Below are positions 15,846-25,011 of a stretch of DNA of 36,603 nucleotides, piece after piece. The stretch is taken from positions 1 through 36,603 of the forward strand of contig CAYMRB010000041.1 in assembly GCA_964392615.1 (NCBI GenBank). Reading direction: 5' to 3'. The notes under the pieces are model-generated. The model made no database searches and had not been told where the DNA came from. It was given only the letters and a program-made list of their open reading frames with translations. This DNA is from CAYMRB01 sp964392615. Lineage in GTDB: Bacteria > Planctomycetota > UBA8108. Every line of letters starts with the position of its first letter. Within the stretch, counting starts at the first letter, position 1. A program made the translations under genes and the position numbers.

Positions 15846-18338
15846 ATGAAACGGATCTTCGCACTGACCGCCTTGCTATGCACTGTCCTCGTGGCCGTCG
15901 AGGTTACACGGCTCATGGGAGGACGGCCGGCCGACGCCGAAGAGGTGTCGAACGACAACGGCGACGTGAACGGAGACGGCGCCCGCGACATCACCGATGC
16001 GATCTACCTCCTGAGCTGGCTGTTCCAGGGAGGCCCCGAGCCCGTCGCGTTCGCGGGCGGAGGGGACCTCGAAGAGCGGCTTGCCACGCTCGAGCTGCAA
16101 GTCGAGAGTCTTGCCGCGAACGCTCCGACGGCCGAGCAGGTCGCCGATGCCTTGTTCCAGAGCCACCGCGAGGAGCTTACCGGGCCGCAGGGGCCGCCGG
16201 GACCTCCCGGCGCGGGAGAGGGAAACGCTGTCGAGACCGCGGTCGAGCGACTCTCGTGGTTCGTGGGCAAGGACGCCACCGATCCATCGCTGCCATTCGA
16301 CGCGCTGCGGCCGCTCTCGCTGCGGCGGGGCGAGGTGGCGCCCTTCGCGCTGACCGTCGGTGAGTCGGAGGCTGGGCTCGTCCTCGGATTCAGCGGCGAG
16401 GAGCGGCTCTCCACCGCCTACGTCTACTCCGTCCTTCTCTCCCGGCGAGAAGCGGTGGCAGCGCCCCGCGTGTGGCTCGGCCAGCGGTCGCGGCTGTCGA
16501 TCCAATTGCGCGACCAGACGGTGTTCGCCGTCAGCGGCATTGTTGCGCGAGTCGACTTCGCGGGCCGATCGGACGGAGAGTGGCTCTACGTCGTCGACAT
16601 CGCGCCGCGCGTCTCCGAGCTCATGCTGACCAAGGGCTACTCGATTCTCCAGGAGATGAACGCGGTCGACATCGTCGACGACGTGTTCGGTCGCCACGGC
16701 GTTTCGAACTTCCGCGACGCGACCGAAGACCCGACTCGGACACGCGAGTACGTAGTGCAGTACCGGGAGAGCGATTTCGACTTCGTCTCGCGGCTGCTCG
16801 AAGACGAGGGGCTGTTCTACTTCTTCGAGGAGACCGACTCCGGAGAGCGGCTCGTCGTCGCCGATTCGAGCAGCGCCTTTCCGTCGCCTCCTGCCGCCGC
16901 TCTGCGCTACTACGGGCACGGCGCGTCGGCACCCGACGCCGCGGAGCAGTACGTCGAAACCTTCCGGTCTCGACGGCGACGCACGACCGGCGCCGTGACG
17001 TTGCGCGCGTACGACTTCCGCACGCCGTCCCTGGTGATCGAGTCGGAGACGCAGGTCGCGGGTGCCACCTCGGAGCTTTACGAGTTCGCACCGGACGCGA
17101 GCTCGCGCCAGGAAGTCGCCGCCTTGGCCCGAATCCGGCTCGAGGAAGCCCGGCTCGCGTCGCACGCCGTCGTGGGGACGAGCAACGCGACCACACTGCG
17201 GCCGGGGCACAAGTTCCGGCTGGAGGACACGACCGGCGGCGCGTTCAGCGGAGAGCACTACGTCGTGGCGTCACGTCACGTCGGCGTTCGCGTGCAAGAC
17301 GCTGACGGTACGAGGTGGTACTACGGCAACGAGTTCACGTCGTTGCCATCAGCCGTCGCCTACCGACCTCCGCGCGTGACGCCCCGGCCGCGTGTCGACG
17401 GAGTGCAGACGGGCGTCGTCGTCGGTCAGCGGGGAGAGTCCACCCACACCGAAGAGTACGGTCGCGTCAAGGTGCAGTTCCCTTGGGACCGCGACGGGGC
17501 GCTCGACGAGACCTCGAGCGCCTGGATTCGGGTTGCCCAGGGCTGGGCGGGGAACGGCCGCGGCGCCTTCTTCCTTCCCGAGGTCGGCGATGAGGTGGTC
17601 GTCGGGTTCGTCTCGGGAGATCCGGATCGTCCGATCATCGTCGGGTCGGTCCACAACGGCGAGAACCCGCCGCCGGTCCAGCTGCCGGACGAGGCTGCGG
17701 TCAGCGTCCTGCGAAGCCGTAGCGCGCAGTCAGCGAACGAGATCGTCCTGGACGACACCGCTGGCGCGGAGCGTCTCGCCGTGTCGGGACGAGATCTCGG
17801 ATTCACCGGGCAACGAAACATCACGTTCGAGGGCGGCCTGGATGTCGCGCTCTCGGCCGGAAACGATCTCGAGATTTCCTCCTCGGACTGCGAAGTGACG
17901 AGCGCGACGCTGACGCTTCAGGCGGGTGTGCTCGACCTGCAGACCTCCCGGGGTCGCGTCACCGGGCCCTTGTCGTCCATGACCGATGCCGGCCCCGACA
18001 CGGAGGTCGAGCCGGGCGATCGTCACCGCGACAACGCCATCGTCGCCTGGGCTCGCGTCGACTCTCGCGGTGCGGTCGGCGGGCGCGAGTTCGGCGTGGA
18101 CAGGGTGACGAGACTCGGCACCGGCGCGTATCGGATCGATCTGGACGCGGCGGCGGCGGACGTCGAGCAGCTCATTCCCGTGGCGACTCCGCTGTTGCGG
18201 GACCTGCCGAGATCGCCCGAGGACTTCCGCATGGTGTCGGTGCGCCAGGTGGACGAGGACACCTTCGACGTGCTCGTCAACGACGGCTCCTTCCGGGCTG
18301 CGGACGGCGCGTTCGTCTTTCTCGTGACCTCGAGGTAG
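15846..18338 (+). CDS. Exported VgrG-like spike protein with dockerin-like, collagen-like and tail-fibre-like segments
   Basis: An 830-residue protein whose core (about residues 160-620) is the VgrG/phage gp27-gp5 spike fold. EYVVQYRESDFDFVSRLLEDEG (301-322) and FYFFEE are typical of the gp27-like part. HTEEYGRVKVQFPWDRDG (534-551), RGAFFLPEVGDEVVVGF and GDPDRPIIVGSVHNGENPP typify the gp5 OB-fold part, followed by a short repeat stretch from NEIVLDD. Unusually, it begins with a signal peptide (1-31, ending ADAEE), then one dockerin-like calcium loop (DVNGDGARDITD, residues 40-51, followed by AIYLLSWLFQGG), a short helix and the collagen-like GPQGPPGPPG (113-122). The last 120 residues resemble C-terminal domains of tail-fibre-like proteins (VAWARVDSRG, LGTGAYRIDL). 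GGAGG lies 5 bases before the ATG. No other type VI gene is present, so a secreted adhesin or injection-like role is speculation. Confidence 0.85.
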   Translation: MKRIFALTALLCTVLVAVEVTRLMGGRPADAEEVSNDNGDVNGDGARDITDAIYLLSWLFQGGPEPVAFAGGGDLEERLATLELQVESLAANAPTAEQVADALFQSHREELTGPQGPPGPPGAGEGNAVETAVERLSWFVGKDATDPSLPFDALRPLSLRRGEVAPFALTVGESEAGLVLGFSGEERLSTAYVYSVLLSRREAVAAPRVWLGQRSRLSIQLRDQTVFAVSGIVARVDFAGRSDGEWLYVVDIAPRVSELMLTKGYSILQEMNAVDIVDDVFGRHGVSNFRDATEDPTRTREYVVQYRESDFDFVSRLLEDEGLFYFFEETDSGERLVVADSSSAFPSPPAAALRYYGHGASAPDAAEQYVETFRSRRRRTTGAVTLRAYDFRTPSLVIESETQVAGATSELYEFAPDASSRQEVAALARIRLEEARLASHAVVGTSNATTLRPGHKFRLEDTTGGAFSGEHYVVASRHVGVRVQDADGTRWYYGNEFTSLPSAVAYRPPRVTPRPRVDGVQTGVVVGQRGESTHTEEYGRVKVQFPWDRDGALDETSSAWIRVAQGWAGNGRGAFFLPEVGDEVVVGFVSGDPDRPIIVGSVHNGENPPPVQLPDEAAVSVLRSRSAQSANEIVLDDTAGAERLAVSGRDLGFTGQRNITFEGGLDVALSAGNDLEISSSDCEVTSATLTLQAGVLDLQTSRGRVTGPLSSMTDAGPDTEVEPGDRHRDNAIVAWARVDSRGAVGGREFGVDRVTRLGTGAYRIDLDAAAADVEQLIPVATPLLRDLPRSPEDFRMVSVRQVDEDTFDVLVNDGSFRAADGAFVFLVTSR

Positions 18339-18438
18339 CGTGTCGCGAGAGCCGATGCGTTGACCGCGCGGTCTCGAGCTGCCAGGATTCACACAGCGGG
18401 TGCCGCGTCGAGAAGAGAATCCAGAGGAGGTCGATCTG

Positions 18439-19065
18439 ATGGACGCTATCGCCGATCAAATCCGGGACAGCATCGCGGCCAAGCAGGCTCTGCTCGAGAC
18501 GTGTGTGCCGGCTATTCGCGGGATCGCGGACGCGATGGCGTCTGCTCTGCGGGCGGACGGCACCATCTACATCATGGGCTGCGGCGGCAGCGCGGCCGAC
18601 GCGCAGCACGTGGCCGGCGAGCTGGTCGGTCGCTTCAAGCTCGAGCGGCGCGGCCTGCCATGCGTCGCGATGACGACCGACACGTCCATCCTGACGGCCA
18701 TCGGCAACGACTACGGCTTCGATGCGGTCTTCGCTCGACAGGTCGAGGGGCTCGTGCGCGCGGGAGACGTGGTCGTCGGCATCAGCACGAGCGGCAATAC
18801 CGAAGCCGTGCTCCGGGCGGTGGCGTTGGCCAAGGAGAAGGGCGCGACGACCATCGGCTTCACGGGGCTGGGCGGGGGCAAGCTCAAGGACGCGGTGGAT
18901 CTCTGCCTCAGTGCGCCCTCGAACGACACGCCGCGTATCCAGGAGTGTCACATCACCGTGTGGCACACGATCTGCGACGTCGTCGAGCGGGAGGTCTGCG
19001 GGGCGAGCCGATGGACGGCTGCAGGCAGTAGGGCGCAGGAAGATCCGCCGGGCGACGGAGCATGA
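18439..19065 (+). CDS. gmhA: Phosphoheptose isomerase (sedoheptulose-7-phosphate isomerase)
   Basis: A 208-residue SIS-domain protein that converts sedoheptulose 7-phosphate to D-glycero-D-manno-heptose 7-phosphate, the first step of ADP-heptose synthesis for lipopolysaccharide core or other glycans; cytoplasmic. The signature GCGGSAADAQHVAGELVGRF spans about residues 48-66, with Glu61 in the active-site region. ISTSGNTEAVLRA is the phosphosugar-binding SIS loop, and RIQECHITVWHTICDVVE matches the GmhA C-terminal helix with its histidine. AGGAGG lies 8 bases before the chosen ATG, which fixes the start against an upstream in-frame codon. The stop overlaps the next gene by four bases (ATGA), so both are translated from one message. 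The last 20 residues beyond the fold are low in recognisable features. Confidence 0.93.
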   Translation: MDAIADQIRDSIAAKQALLETCVPAIRGIADAMASALRADGTIYIMGCGGSAADAQHVAGELVGRFKLERRGLPCVAMTTDTSILTAIGNDYGFDAVFARQVEGLVRAGDVVVGISTSGNTEAVLRAVALAKEKGATTIGFTGLGGGKLKDAVDLCLSAPSNDTPRIQECHITVWHTICDVVEREVCGASRWTAAGSRAQEDPPGDGA

Positions 19066-22000
19066 GACCCCACCCGCAGAACGTCGAGTCGCGCACCACG
19101 AAGCTCGCCCGCGCGCGGATGGTGCTGGAGAACGGGCTCGGCTGGCTGCGCGGCTATCCTCTCGGCGGCGTTGGCAGCGGGAAGCTCGAGTGGCAGGCTG
19201 TCCCCGAGCCGCGGGCGGGCCGCGACTTCGAGCGCGTCGTCATCGATCGCGAACACCTGCGACGGGCGCAGTTCGCGACGAAGAAGCTCACCGGCGAGTA
19301 CTCGCGCGTCTTCGGTCGACTCGTCGGCGATCGTCGCGCGTGGGTCGAAGCGACGGAGGCCGCGCTCGAGATTCTGAAGCGTCGCATCCATCGCGACGAG
19401 CCGCTCATCCCGGTGCGCGAGCTGCTCGCGAGCGCGCGAGTCTCCCCGTCGGACGCCCGCCGCATCGTCGATCTCGCCGACGCGCGTCCGACGCTGGTGC
19501 CGCTCTTGCGAGCGCTCGTATGGGTGCATTGGACGCGTCCGTCGGAGGTCCGCCGCGCGACGCGGTGTGTGTCGCGACATGCGTCGGAGCTGGAGGTCGT
19601 CGTCGACGGCACCGGCGAGGAGCGCGGCGTCGCGTTGGCGCTGCGCCTTGTCGACCTGGAGCGCGTCGAGGGCGAGCGACGCGTGGCTGGCATCGTTGCC
19701 GCGCTGGGCGATCGTCGCCTCTACGACACCGTCCTCGCGTCGCCGCAGAATTTCGACGAGAAGCAGATCTCGGCGAGCGTCGAGCACTGGCTATCGGGCA
19801 GACGCGATGCGCCGCTTCGACTGCCTCAGCCGCCGGACATCACACTTCCGCGTCGGCTCGCGGGCCGCGTCGAGTCGATGACCGCGATGGGCCCCTCGAC
19901 GAGGCGACGCGCGCTCGAGCTGCTCGACTGCCTCCTGCCCTGCGAGGTGATCGGACTCTGGGAGTCGTGGTGGGAGAGGTATCGCGACGTCGATCACCGC
20001 CTCGCCCGCCTGCGGCGTCTCGAGCCCGAGTCCCGCGACGCGTTCTCTCAGGCGTCCACGTGCTTGGAAGGGTTGAGGCGGCTCGCGGTCGACCCGGTGG
20101 CTGCCTATCGCGACCGCGATGTGTCGCGGGCTGTCGAGGCGCTGTCGCGCGACGATTCGTCCGCGCGCCATCGGAAGATCGTCGCCACGCTGCGATCGTT
20201 GCCGGAGATGCATGAACGTCGGCTCGTGCGCGTGAGCTTCGCGGCTCACTGGCACGGGCTCGTGACGGACTATTCGCCTGCTCGCCGCGTCGTTGCTCGC
20301 GTGATCGTCGGGCTGCGCGCCCTGCTGCGTGGTCGGTCCTGTCCGATGGCGGCGCTCGGGCCATGGCGGTCGGTCTGGCGCACGAACCGACCGTGGGACT
20401 GCCCTGATGACGAGCTTCTCCGCGACACCACCGAGCAGGTGCTGGTCGACGAGTTCTTCCGTGCCCTCGCGCTGCTCGTGCCGAGGCGAGCCGGCGGGTC
20501 GGATGGCGACGACGGCGTGGATTCCGACAGCGCGAGCGTGTTGATGGATCTCGTTGCCGAGACGCGCTCCGCAGACGCCGCCGCCCGTCTCCTGCGCGAG
20601 TTGCAGCGACGGCGAGCGATCCGCACGGCGGACCAGCTCTCCGCGGAGACTCTGCGAGCTGTCGTGCGTCTGAGCGGCGGCGTTGCGCGCACCGTTGCCG
20701 ATCTCGTCGCGCGATGCGACGGCTACTTCGGCGATTGGGAGGCCAGTCGCGACCTGCTCGCCCTCGAGTCCGTCGTCGACAGTCGTGCAGCGTTGCGCGA
20801 GCTTCTCCTTCACGAGGATCGCAAGAGGCTGCGACATCTGGCGGCACGCATCCGGCTGCTCGGTGCGCTTGGCGTGCCGGTCGCCGCGTTGTCGAGGCGG
20901 CGCGTCAAGTCCGGCAGCGCGGCGTGGATCGACCGCTACCCGGAGGATCTTCGCCGCGCGCTGAAGCGACTCGCGCGCGAGGATCCCGCCGCGAGCCGCA
21001 ACGCGGGACGCGTCCTCGGCGCGAGCTTTCCGGATCGCGCCCGACTCGATCGCGAGATCGCCGCGCTGCGCGAGCGGATCGCGCTATCAGGTGCGGAGGA
21101 CTCGTCGCTCGAGAAGCGCCTCGAGGGCTTGGTGGAGCGCGCTCGGACTGGCGAGGCTCGGATCTCTGTAGAACGACTCGAGCGCCTCGAAGGGAAGATC
21201 CACCACCGTCGTCGCCTGGCGACCGTCGAGCAGTGGGAGGCGATCGTCGACGAGAAGCTGCGCGCGGCGCTCAGCGATGCGATCGGGGTGCCAGCGGATG
21301 ACGAGTGGCTCGACGACGCCGAACTTCTCGGCTTGCTCGCTCACCTCGCCCGGCTGCGTGCGTCATCGCGTCGACTCGCGCTCCGGCTTCTGCGCGTCCG
21401 TCGCGGGCCGCCGCCGTGGGACTTGCGCGATGCGCCCGCCAACGAGCGGTTTCTCGTCGATCTGCGCCGTCAGGGCATCGACCCGCAGCCGTGGGTCGAC
21501 GGCATCGAGCCGGTCGTCGAGGAGGTCGACGGCGTTGCGTGGGCCCTGGCGCTCGAAGATGATCCGCTCGAGATCTTTCGAATGGGCGGCTACTTCGGCA
21601 CGTGTCTGTCGCCGGGCGACTGCAACTTCTTCTCGACCGTCAGCAACGCGGCGGACATCAACAAGCGCGTCCTGTACGCGAGGGACGCGTCCGGGAGCGT
21701 CTGCGCGCGGAGTCTTCTCGCGTTGACGAGCGAGGGGGGGATGCTCGTCTTCCACGCCTACTCGCGCAGTCGAGAGCGCGATTTCGCGGCCAGCGCGCAG
21801 CGATTCGCGCAGAGGCTTGCCGAGCGTATGGGAGCGTCGTGCGTCTCGAGGGGCCACGTCGAGACGCTCGAGTCGTCGGAGTGGTGGGACGACGGCCCGG
21901 TCGACATCACGGGGCGCGCCGAGTTGCTCGCGGGATCGGGATTTCGTCGTCGCTTGGCGACCGTCGAGCCTGCGGCGCTCGTCGCGTGGATCACCGAGTC

Positions 22001-22505
22001 GCTGGGGACGCAGGAGCTCGACGCGCACACGTTGCTTCAGGTTCTCTCGCTGGACGAGATCGCCGACCGGCCGGAGTTGGTGCGTCCGCTCCTGCCGGCT
22101 GTTCGAGCGATCGCGCATGGGGGCGTCGAGACGATTCTCTGCGCCGTGGCGCTGCTGATCACCGCCGGCGACCTGCAGGACGCTCGAGCCCTTCTCCGGG
22201 AGTTCGCGACGGGCCGGCGGCGGCGTGACGTCCCCGTCTGGCGCTGGGACGAGATCGCCCAGAAGCTCGTCGATGCCGACGATCCGGCGACCGCGCTGCG
22301 CGTGCTCAGGCGTACGCGCCGGCGCGGGGTGCGCTCGTGGGAGGGCGACGACGACTGGCGCCTCCTGACCGCGGCCGACGCCCACCATCGGCTGCATCGC
22401 CTGCGTACGGCCCTTCGCCTCTACCGGGAACTCTGCCGACGCGGTCGACAGAGCGATCTCTGCCAGGATCGCGTCACCCTGCTGGAGCGGCTACTGGCGC
22501 GCTGA
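19062..22505 (+). CDS. Large protein of unknown function, translationally coupled to gmhA
   Basis: I do not recognise this 1147-residue protein. It has no signal peptide or obvious membrane helix, so it is probably cytoplasmic. Most of it is alpha-helical, very rich in Arg, Leu and Ala, and looks like helical repeat or scaffold sequence; a coiled-coil-like stretch (LDREIAALRERIALSG, KRLEGLVERA) lies near 680-730. One compact, less biased segment stands out at about 830-905: DPLEIFRMGGYFGTCLSP with Cys848, GDCNFFSTVSNA with Cys854, ADINKRVLYARD, then a beta-rich ARSLLALTSEGGMLVFHAYS. It reads like a defined small domain, perhaps catalytic, embedded in helical repeats. The last 150 residues are TPR-like (DARALLREFATG, ATALRVLRRTRRR). 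The ATG overlaps the gmhA stop by four bases, which ties its expression, but not necessarily its function, to heptose synthesis. Confidence 0.8.
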   Translation: MRPHPQNVESRTTKLARARMVLENGLGWLRGYPLGGVGSGKLEWQAVPEPRAGRDFERVVIDREHLRRAQFATKKLTGEYSRVFGRLVGDRRAWVEATEAALEILKRRIHRDEPLIPVRELLASARVSPSDARRIVDLADARPTLVPLLRALVWVHWTRPSEVRRATRCVSRHASELEVVVDGTGEERGVALALRLVDLERVEGERRVAGIVAALGDRRLYDTVLASPQNFDEKQISASVEHWLSGRRDAPLRLPQPPDITLPRRLAGRVESMTAMGPSTRRRALELLDCLLPCEVIGLWESWWERYRDVDHRLARLRRLEPESRDAFSQASTCLEGLRRLAVDPVAAYRDRDVSRAVEALSRDDSSARHRKIVATLRSLPEMHERRLVRVSFAAHWHGLVTDYSPARRVVARVIVGLRALLRGRSCPMAALGPWRSVWRTNRPWDCPDDELLRDTTEQVLVDEFFRALALLVPRRAGGSDGDDGVDSDSASVLMDLVAETRSADAAARLLRELQRRRAIRTADQLSAETLRAVVRLSGGVARTVADLVARCDGYFGDWEASRDLLALESVVDSRAALRELLLHEDRKRLRHLAARIRLLGALGVPVAALSRRRVKSGSAAWIDRYPEDLRRALKRLAREDPAASRNAGRVLGASFPDRARLDREIAALRERIALSGAEDSSLEKRLEGLVERARTGEARISVERLERLEGKIHHRRRLATVEQWEAIVDEKLRAALSDAIGVPADDEWLDDAELLGLLAHLARLRASSRRLALRLLRVRRGPPPWDLRDAPANERFLVDLRRQGIDPQPWVDGIEPVVEEVDGVAWALALEDDPLEIFRMGGYFGTCLSPGDCNFFSTVSNAADINKRVLYARDASGSVCARSLLALTSEGGMLVFHAYSRSRERDFAASAQRFAQRLAERMGASCVSRGHVETLESSEWWDDGPVDITGRAELLAGSGFRRRLATVEPAALVAWITESLGTQELDAHTLLQVLSLDEIADRPELVRPLLPAVRAIAHGGVETILCAVALLITAGDLQDARALLREFATGRRRRDVPVWRWDEIAQKLVDADDPATALRVLRRTRRRGVRSWEGDDDWRLLTAADAHHRLHRLRTALRLYRELCRRGRQSDLCQDRVTLLERLLAR

Positions 22506-22652
22506 CGATTGCGTCCGCCGCTGGCGAGACCGGGCGTTACGAAGGGTTTACACCGATGCCGGGGGCGGCCGGCTACTCTTCAGGCAGACGGACGCACCGT
22601 CGATGGAGTTGTTATCCGGACCCTTCCTTCTCGACGCCAGGAGAGCCTTCCC

Positions 22653-24968
22653 ATGGTCAGCTCACGCGAGATTCTCGCTCTTGCTGCTATCCTCGCTGTC
22701 ACGACGCCCGGACTGCGGGCGCAGGTCATTTCGTCCGATCCGTCCTCGTCGAGCCCGGCGACCGCGTCGGTCTACATCGTCCCGCAGAGCCGCGCGTTCG
22801 TCACCGGTTCGCGAGGGGTCGTTATCACCGGCGTCCAAGCCGCTGTGTCGATCCTCGATCAGGCCTCGACGACGACGCTCGACATCGCGATCCGCAACAA
22901 CGGTCGCCGGCGCGAGGAGGCTCAAGTCCTCGTTCCCGTTCCCGACGGGGCGGTGCTGCGGGGCTTCTCGTTCGAAGGCGCGGCGAAGGAGCCGACCGCG
23001 CGGCTCCTGCCGAAGGAAGAGGCGCGCCGCATCTACGATGCGATCGTCGCGCGCACGAAGGATCCGGCGCTCCTCGAGTTCGTCGGCTTGAACCTCATCC
23101 GTTCGAGCGTGTTCCCGGTGGAGCCCGGCACGGCGCAGAAGGTCCGGTTGACATGGGAGGTCTTGCTGCCGGCGGACGGAAGCCGCGTCGATTACGTGCT
23201 GCCGCGTACCGAGGCCGTGACGTACTCGGTGCCGTGGAAGGTGTCGGTGAAGATCCGCTCGAAGACGCCGATCTCGACCGTGTACTCGCCGAGCCACGCG
23301 ATCGAGACGACGCGCACGAGCGACACCGCCGTGACGGTGAAGACGGCTGCGACCACGTCGCGCGAGCCCGGATCGTTCCGGCTGTCGTATCTGCGCAAAA
23401 CCGATGGCGTGACCGCGTCGCTCTTCGCGTACCCCGATCCGAAGATCGGCGGCGGCTACTTCCTGCTACTCGCCGGGCTGCCGCCGAGTACCGAGCTCGC
23501 CACCGAGGCGAAGAAGATCCGCCGTGAGGTCACGCTCGTCATCGATCGCTCGGGCAGCATGCACGGCGAGAAGATCGAGCAAGTGCGGGAGGCGGCGCTG
23601 CAGATCATCGCCGGTCTCGAGGAAGGCGAGACGTTCAACATCCTGCCGTACAGCAATGCGGTCGACATGTTCTCGCCGCAGCCCGTCGTCAAGACGGCCG
23701 AGACCGAGAAGCAGGCGCGCGAGTACCTCAAGGCGATCCGCACGTTCAGCGGCACGAACATTCACGACGCGCTCGTCGAGGCGCTGCGGCAGAAGCCGAC
23801 GGAAGGCGCGCTGCCGCTCGTGCTGTTCCTCACCGATGGGTTGCCCACTGTCGGCAACACGTCGGAGGTCGCGATTCGCGAGGTCGCGTCGAAGGCGAAT
23901 CCCTACAACCGGCGGATCTTCTCGTTCGGCGTTGGCGTCGACGTCAACACGCCCCTTCTCGACAAGATCGCGACCGAGACGCGCGCCGTCGCGACGTTTG
24001 TCCTGCCGAAGGAGGACGTCGAGGTCAAGGTCGGCGGCGTCTTTCGCCGGCTGCAGGGCCCGGTGCTCGCGACGCCGAATCTCGACCTTCTGGGGCCGGG
24101 CGGCGCCGTCGTCACGACGCGCGTGCAGGACGTGCTGCCCACGCAGATTCCGGATCTCTTCGACGGCGACCAGCTCGTCGTGCTCGGCAAGTACAAGGGC
24201 GACGATCCGCTGGCGTTCCGGCTTGCCGGCAACTACCGCGGTACGCAGCGGACGTTCCAGTTCGCGCTGTCGCTCGACAAGGCGACGACGCGCCACGCGT
24301 TCGTGCCGCGTCTCTGGGCGAGCCGTCAGATCGCTGTCCTGGTAGCGGCCATTCGCGATCTCGGCGCCGGTTCGTCGCCGTTCGTCACGGGCCCGACGCC
24401 GGCCGATCCGCGCATGAAGGAGCTCGTCGACGAGATCGTGCGCCTGTCGACGGAGTTCGGGATCCTCACGGAGTACACCGCGTTCCTCGCGGAGGAAGGC
24501 ACCGATCTGACGCGCTTCGGTGTCAACAACGATAGGGCGTTCGACTACTACTCGAGCCGCGCGCTCCGCGTCCGTTCCGGGCTGGGTTCGTTCAACCAGG
24601 AGGCGAACGGCGTCTGGATGCGCAACCAGAAGCGGCTCAACTTCGCGAATCGCTACTACGACGCCGGCATGAACGCGGTGGCGATCTCGAACGTCCAGCA
24701 GGTCAACGACCTCGCCTTCTACCACCGCAAGGGGTACTGGGTGGACAGCCGGCTCGCCAACGACACGACCGACGCATCGAAGGCGCAGCAGATCGTGCAG
24801 TACGGCACGCCCGAGTTCCGCGATCTGCTTCTGAAGCTCGTCAGCTCGAACCGGCAGGGGTCGGTCGCGCTGGCCGGCGACGTATTGCTGCAGGTCGACG
24901 GGAAGCCGGTGCTCGTCAAGGGGCCGGCAAGCGCTCCGGCACCGGATGCGCCTCAAGTCGAGAAGTAG
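22653..24968 (+). CDS. Exported VIT domain / von Willebrand factor A domain protein
   Basis: A 771-residue secreted or periplasmic protein with the architecture of inter-alpha-trypsin-inhibitor heavy chains: signal peptide (1-24, ending GLRAQ), VIT domain (about 45-185, with FVGLNLIRSSVFPVEPGTAQKVRLTWE), then a VWA domain (about 285-470). The VWA metal site is intact, with Asp298-R-Ser300-G-Ser302 in LVIDRSGSMHG; FSGTNIHDAL and LVLFLTDGLPT give the other MIDAS elements. The C-terminal third (about 560-771) is unassigned and contains a Tyr/Asn-rich stretch. AGGAGAG lies about 8 bases before the ATG; the frame stays open upstream to 22509 but that part is not protein-like. It is followed 43 bases later by a second VWA protein. 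VWA proteins of this kind bind protein ligands in a metal-dependent way; the ligand here is unknown. Confidence 0.92.
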   Translation: MVSSREILALAAILAVTTPGLRAQVISSDPSSSSPATASVYIVPQSRAFVTGSRGVVITGVQAAVSILDQASTTTLDIAIRNNGRRREEAQVLVPVPDGAVLRGFSFEGAAKEPTARLLPKEEARRIYDAIVARTKDPALLEFVGLNLIRSSVFPVEPGTAQKVRLTWEVLLPADGSRVDYVLPRTEAVTYSVPWKVSVKIRSKTPISTVYSPSHAIETTRTSDTAVTVKTAATTSREPGSFRLSYLRKTDGVTASLFAYPDPKIGGGYFLLLAGLPPSTELATEAKKIRREVTLVIDRSGSMHGEKIEQVREAALQIIAGLEEGETFNILPYSNAVDMFSPQPVVKTAETEKQAREYLKAIRTFSGTNIHDALVEALRQKPTEGALPLVLFLTDGLPTVGNTSEVAIREVASKANPYNRRIFSFGVGVDVNTPLLDKIATETRAVATFVLPKEDVEVKVGGVFRRLQGPVLATPNLDLLGPGGAVVTTRVQDVLPTQIPDLFDGDQLVVLGKYKGDDPLAFRLAGNYRGTQRTFQFALSLDKATTRHAFVPRLWASRQIAVLVAAIRDLGAGSSPFVTGPTPADPRMKELVDEIVRLSTEFGILTEYTAFLAEEGTDLTRFGVNNDRAFDYYSSRALRVRSGLGSFNQEANGVWMRNQKRLNFANRYYDAGMNAVAISNVQQVNDLAFYHRKGYWVDSRLANDTTDASKAQQIVQYGTPEFRDLLLKLVSSNRQGSVALAGDVLLQVDGKPVLVKGPASAPAPDAPQVEK

Positions 24969-25011
24969 GGCGTGAGACGAAGCACAGCGAACATTTCGAG
25001 AGGACTCTGAC

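Noticed and set aside
15846..18338. Calling a type VI secretion locus from the VgrG-like gene
   Set aside because: No Hcp, TssB/C, ClpV or baseplate gene is present in the window and the protein has an export signal.
22547..22579. TTTACA / TACTCT as a promoter for the VIT-VWA gene
   Set aside because: The spacer is 21 bases, too long for a usual sigma-70 promoter.
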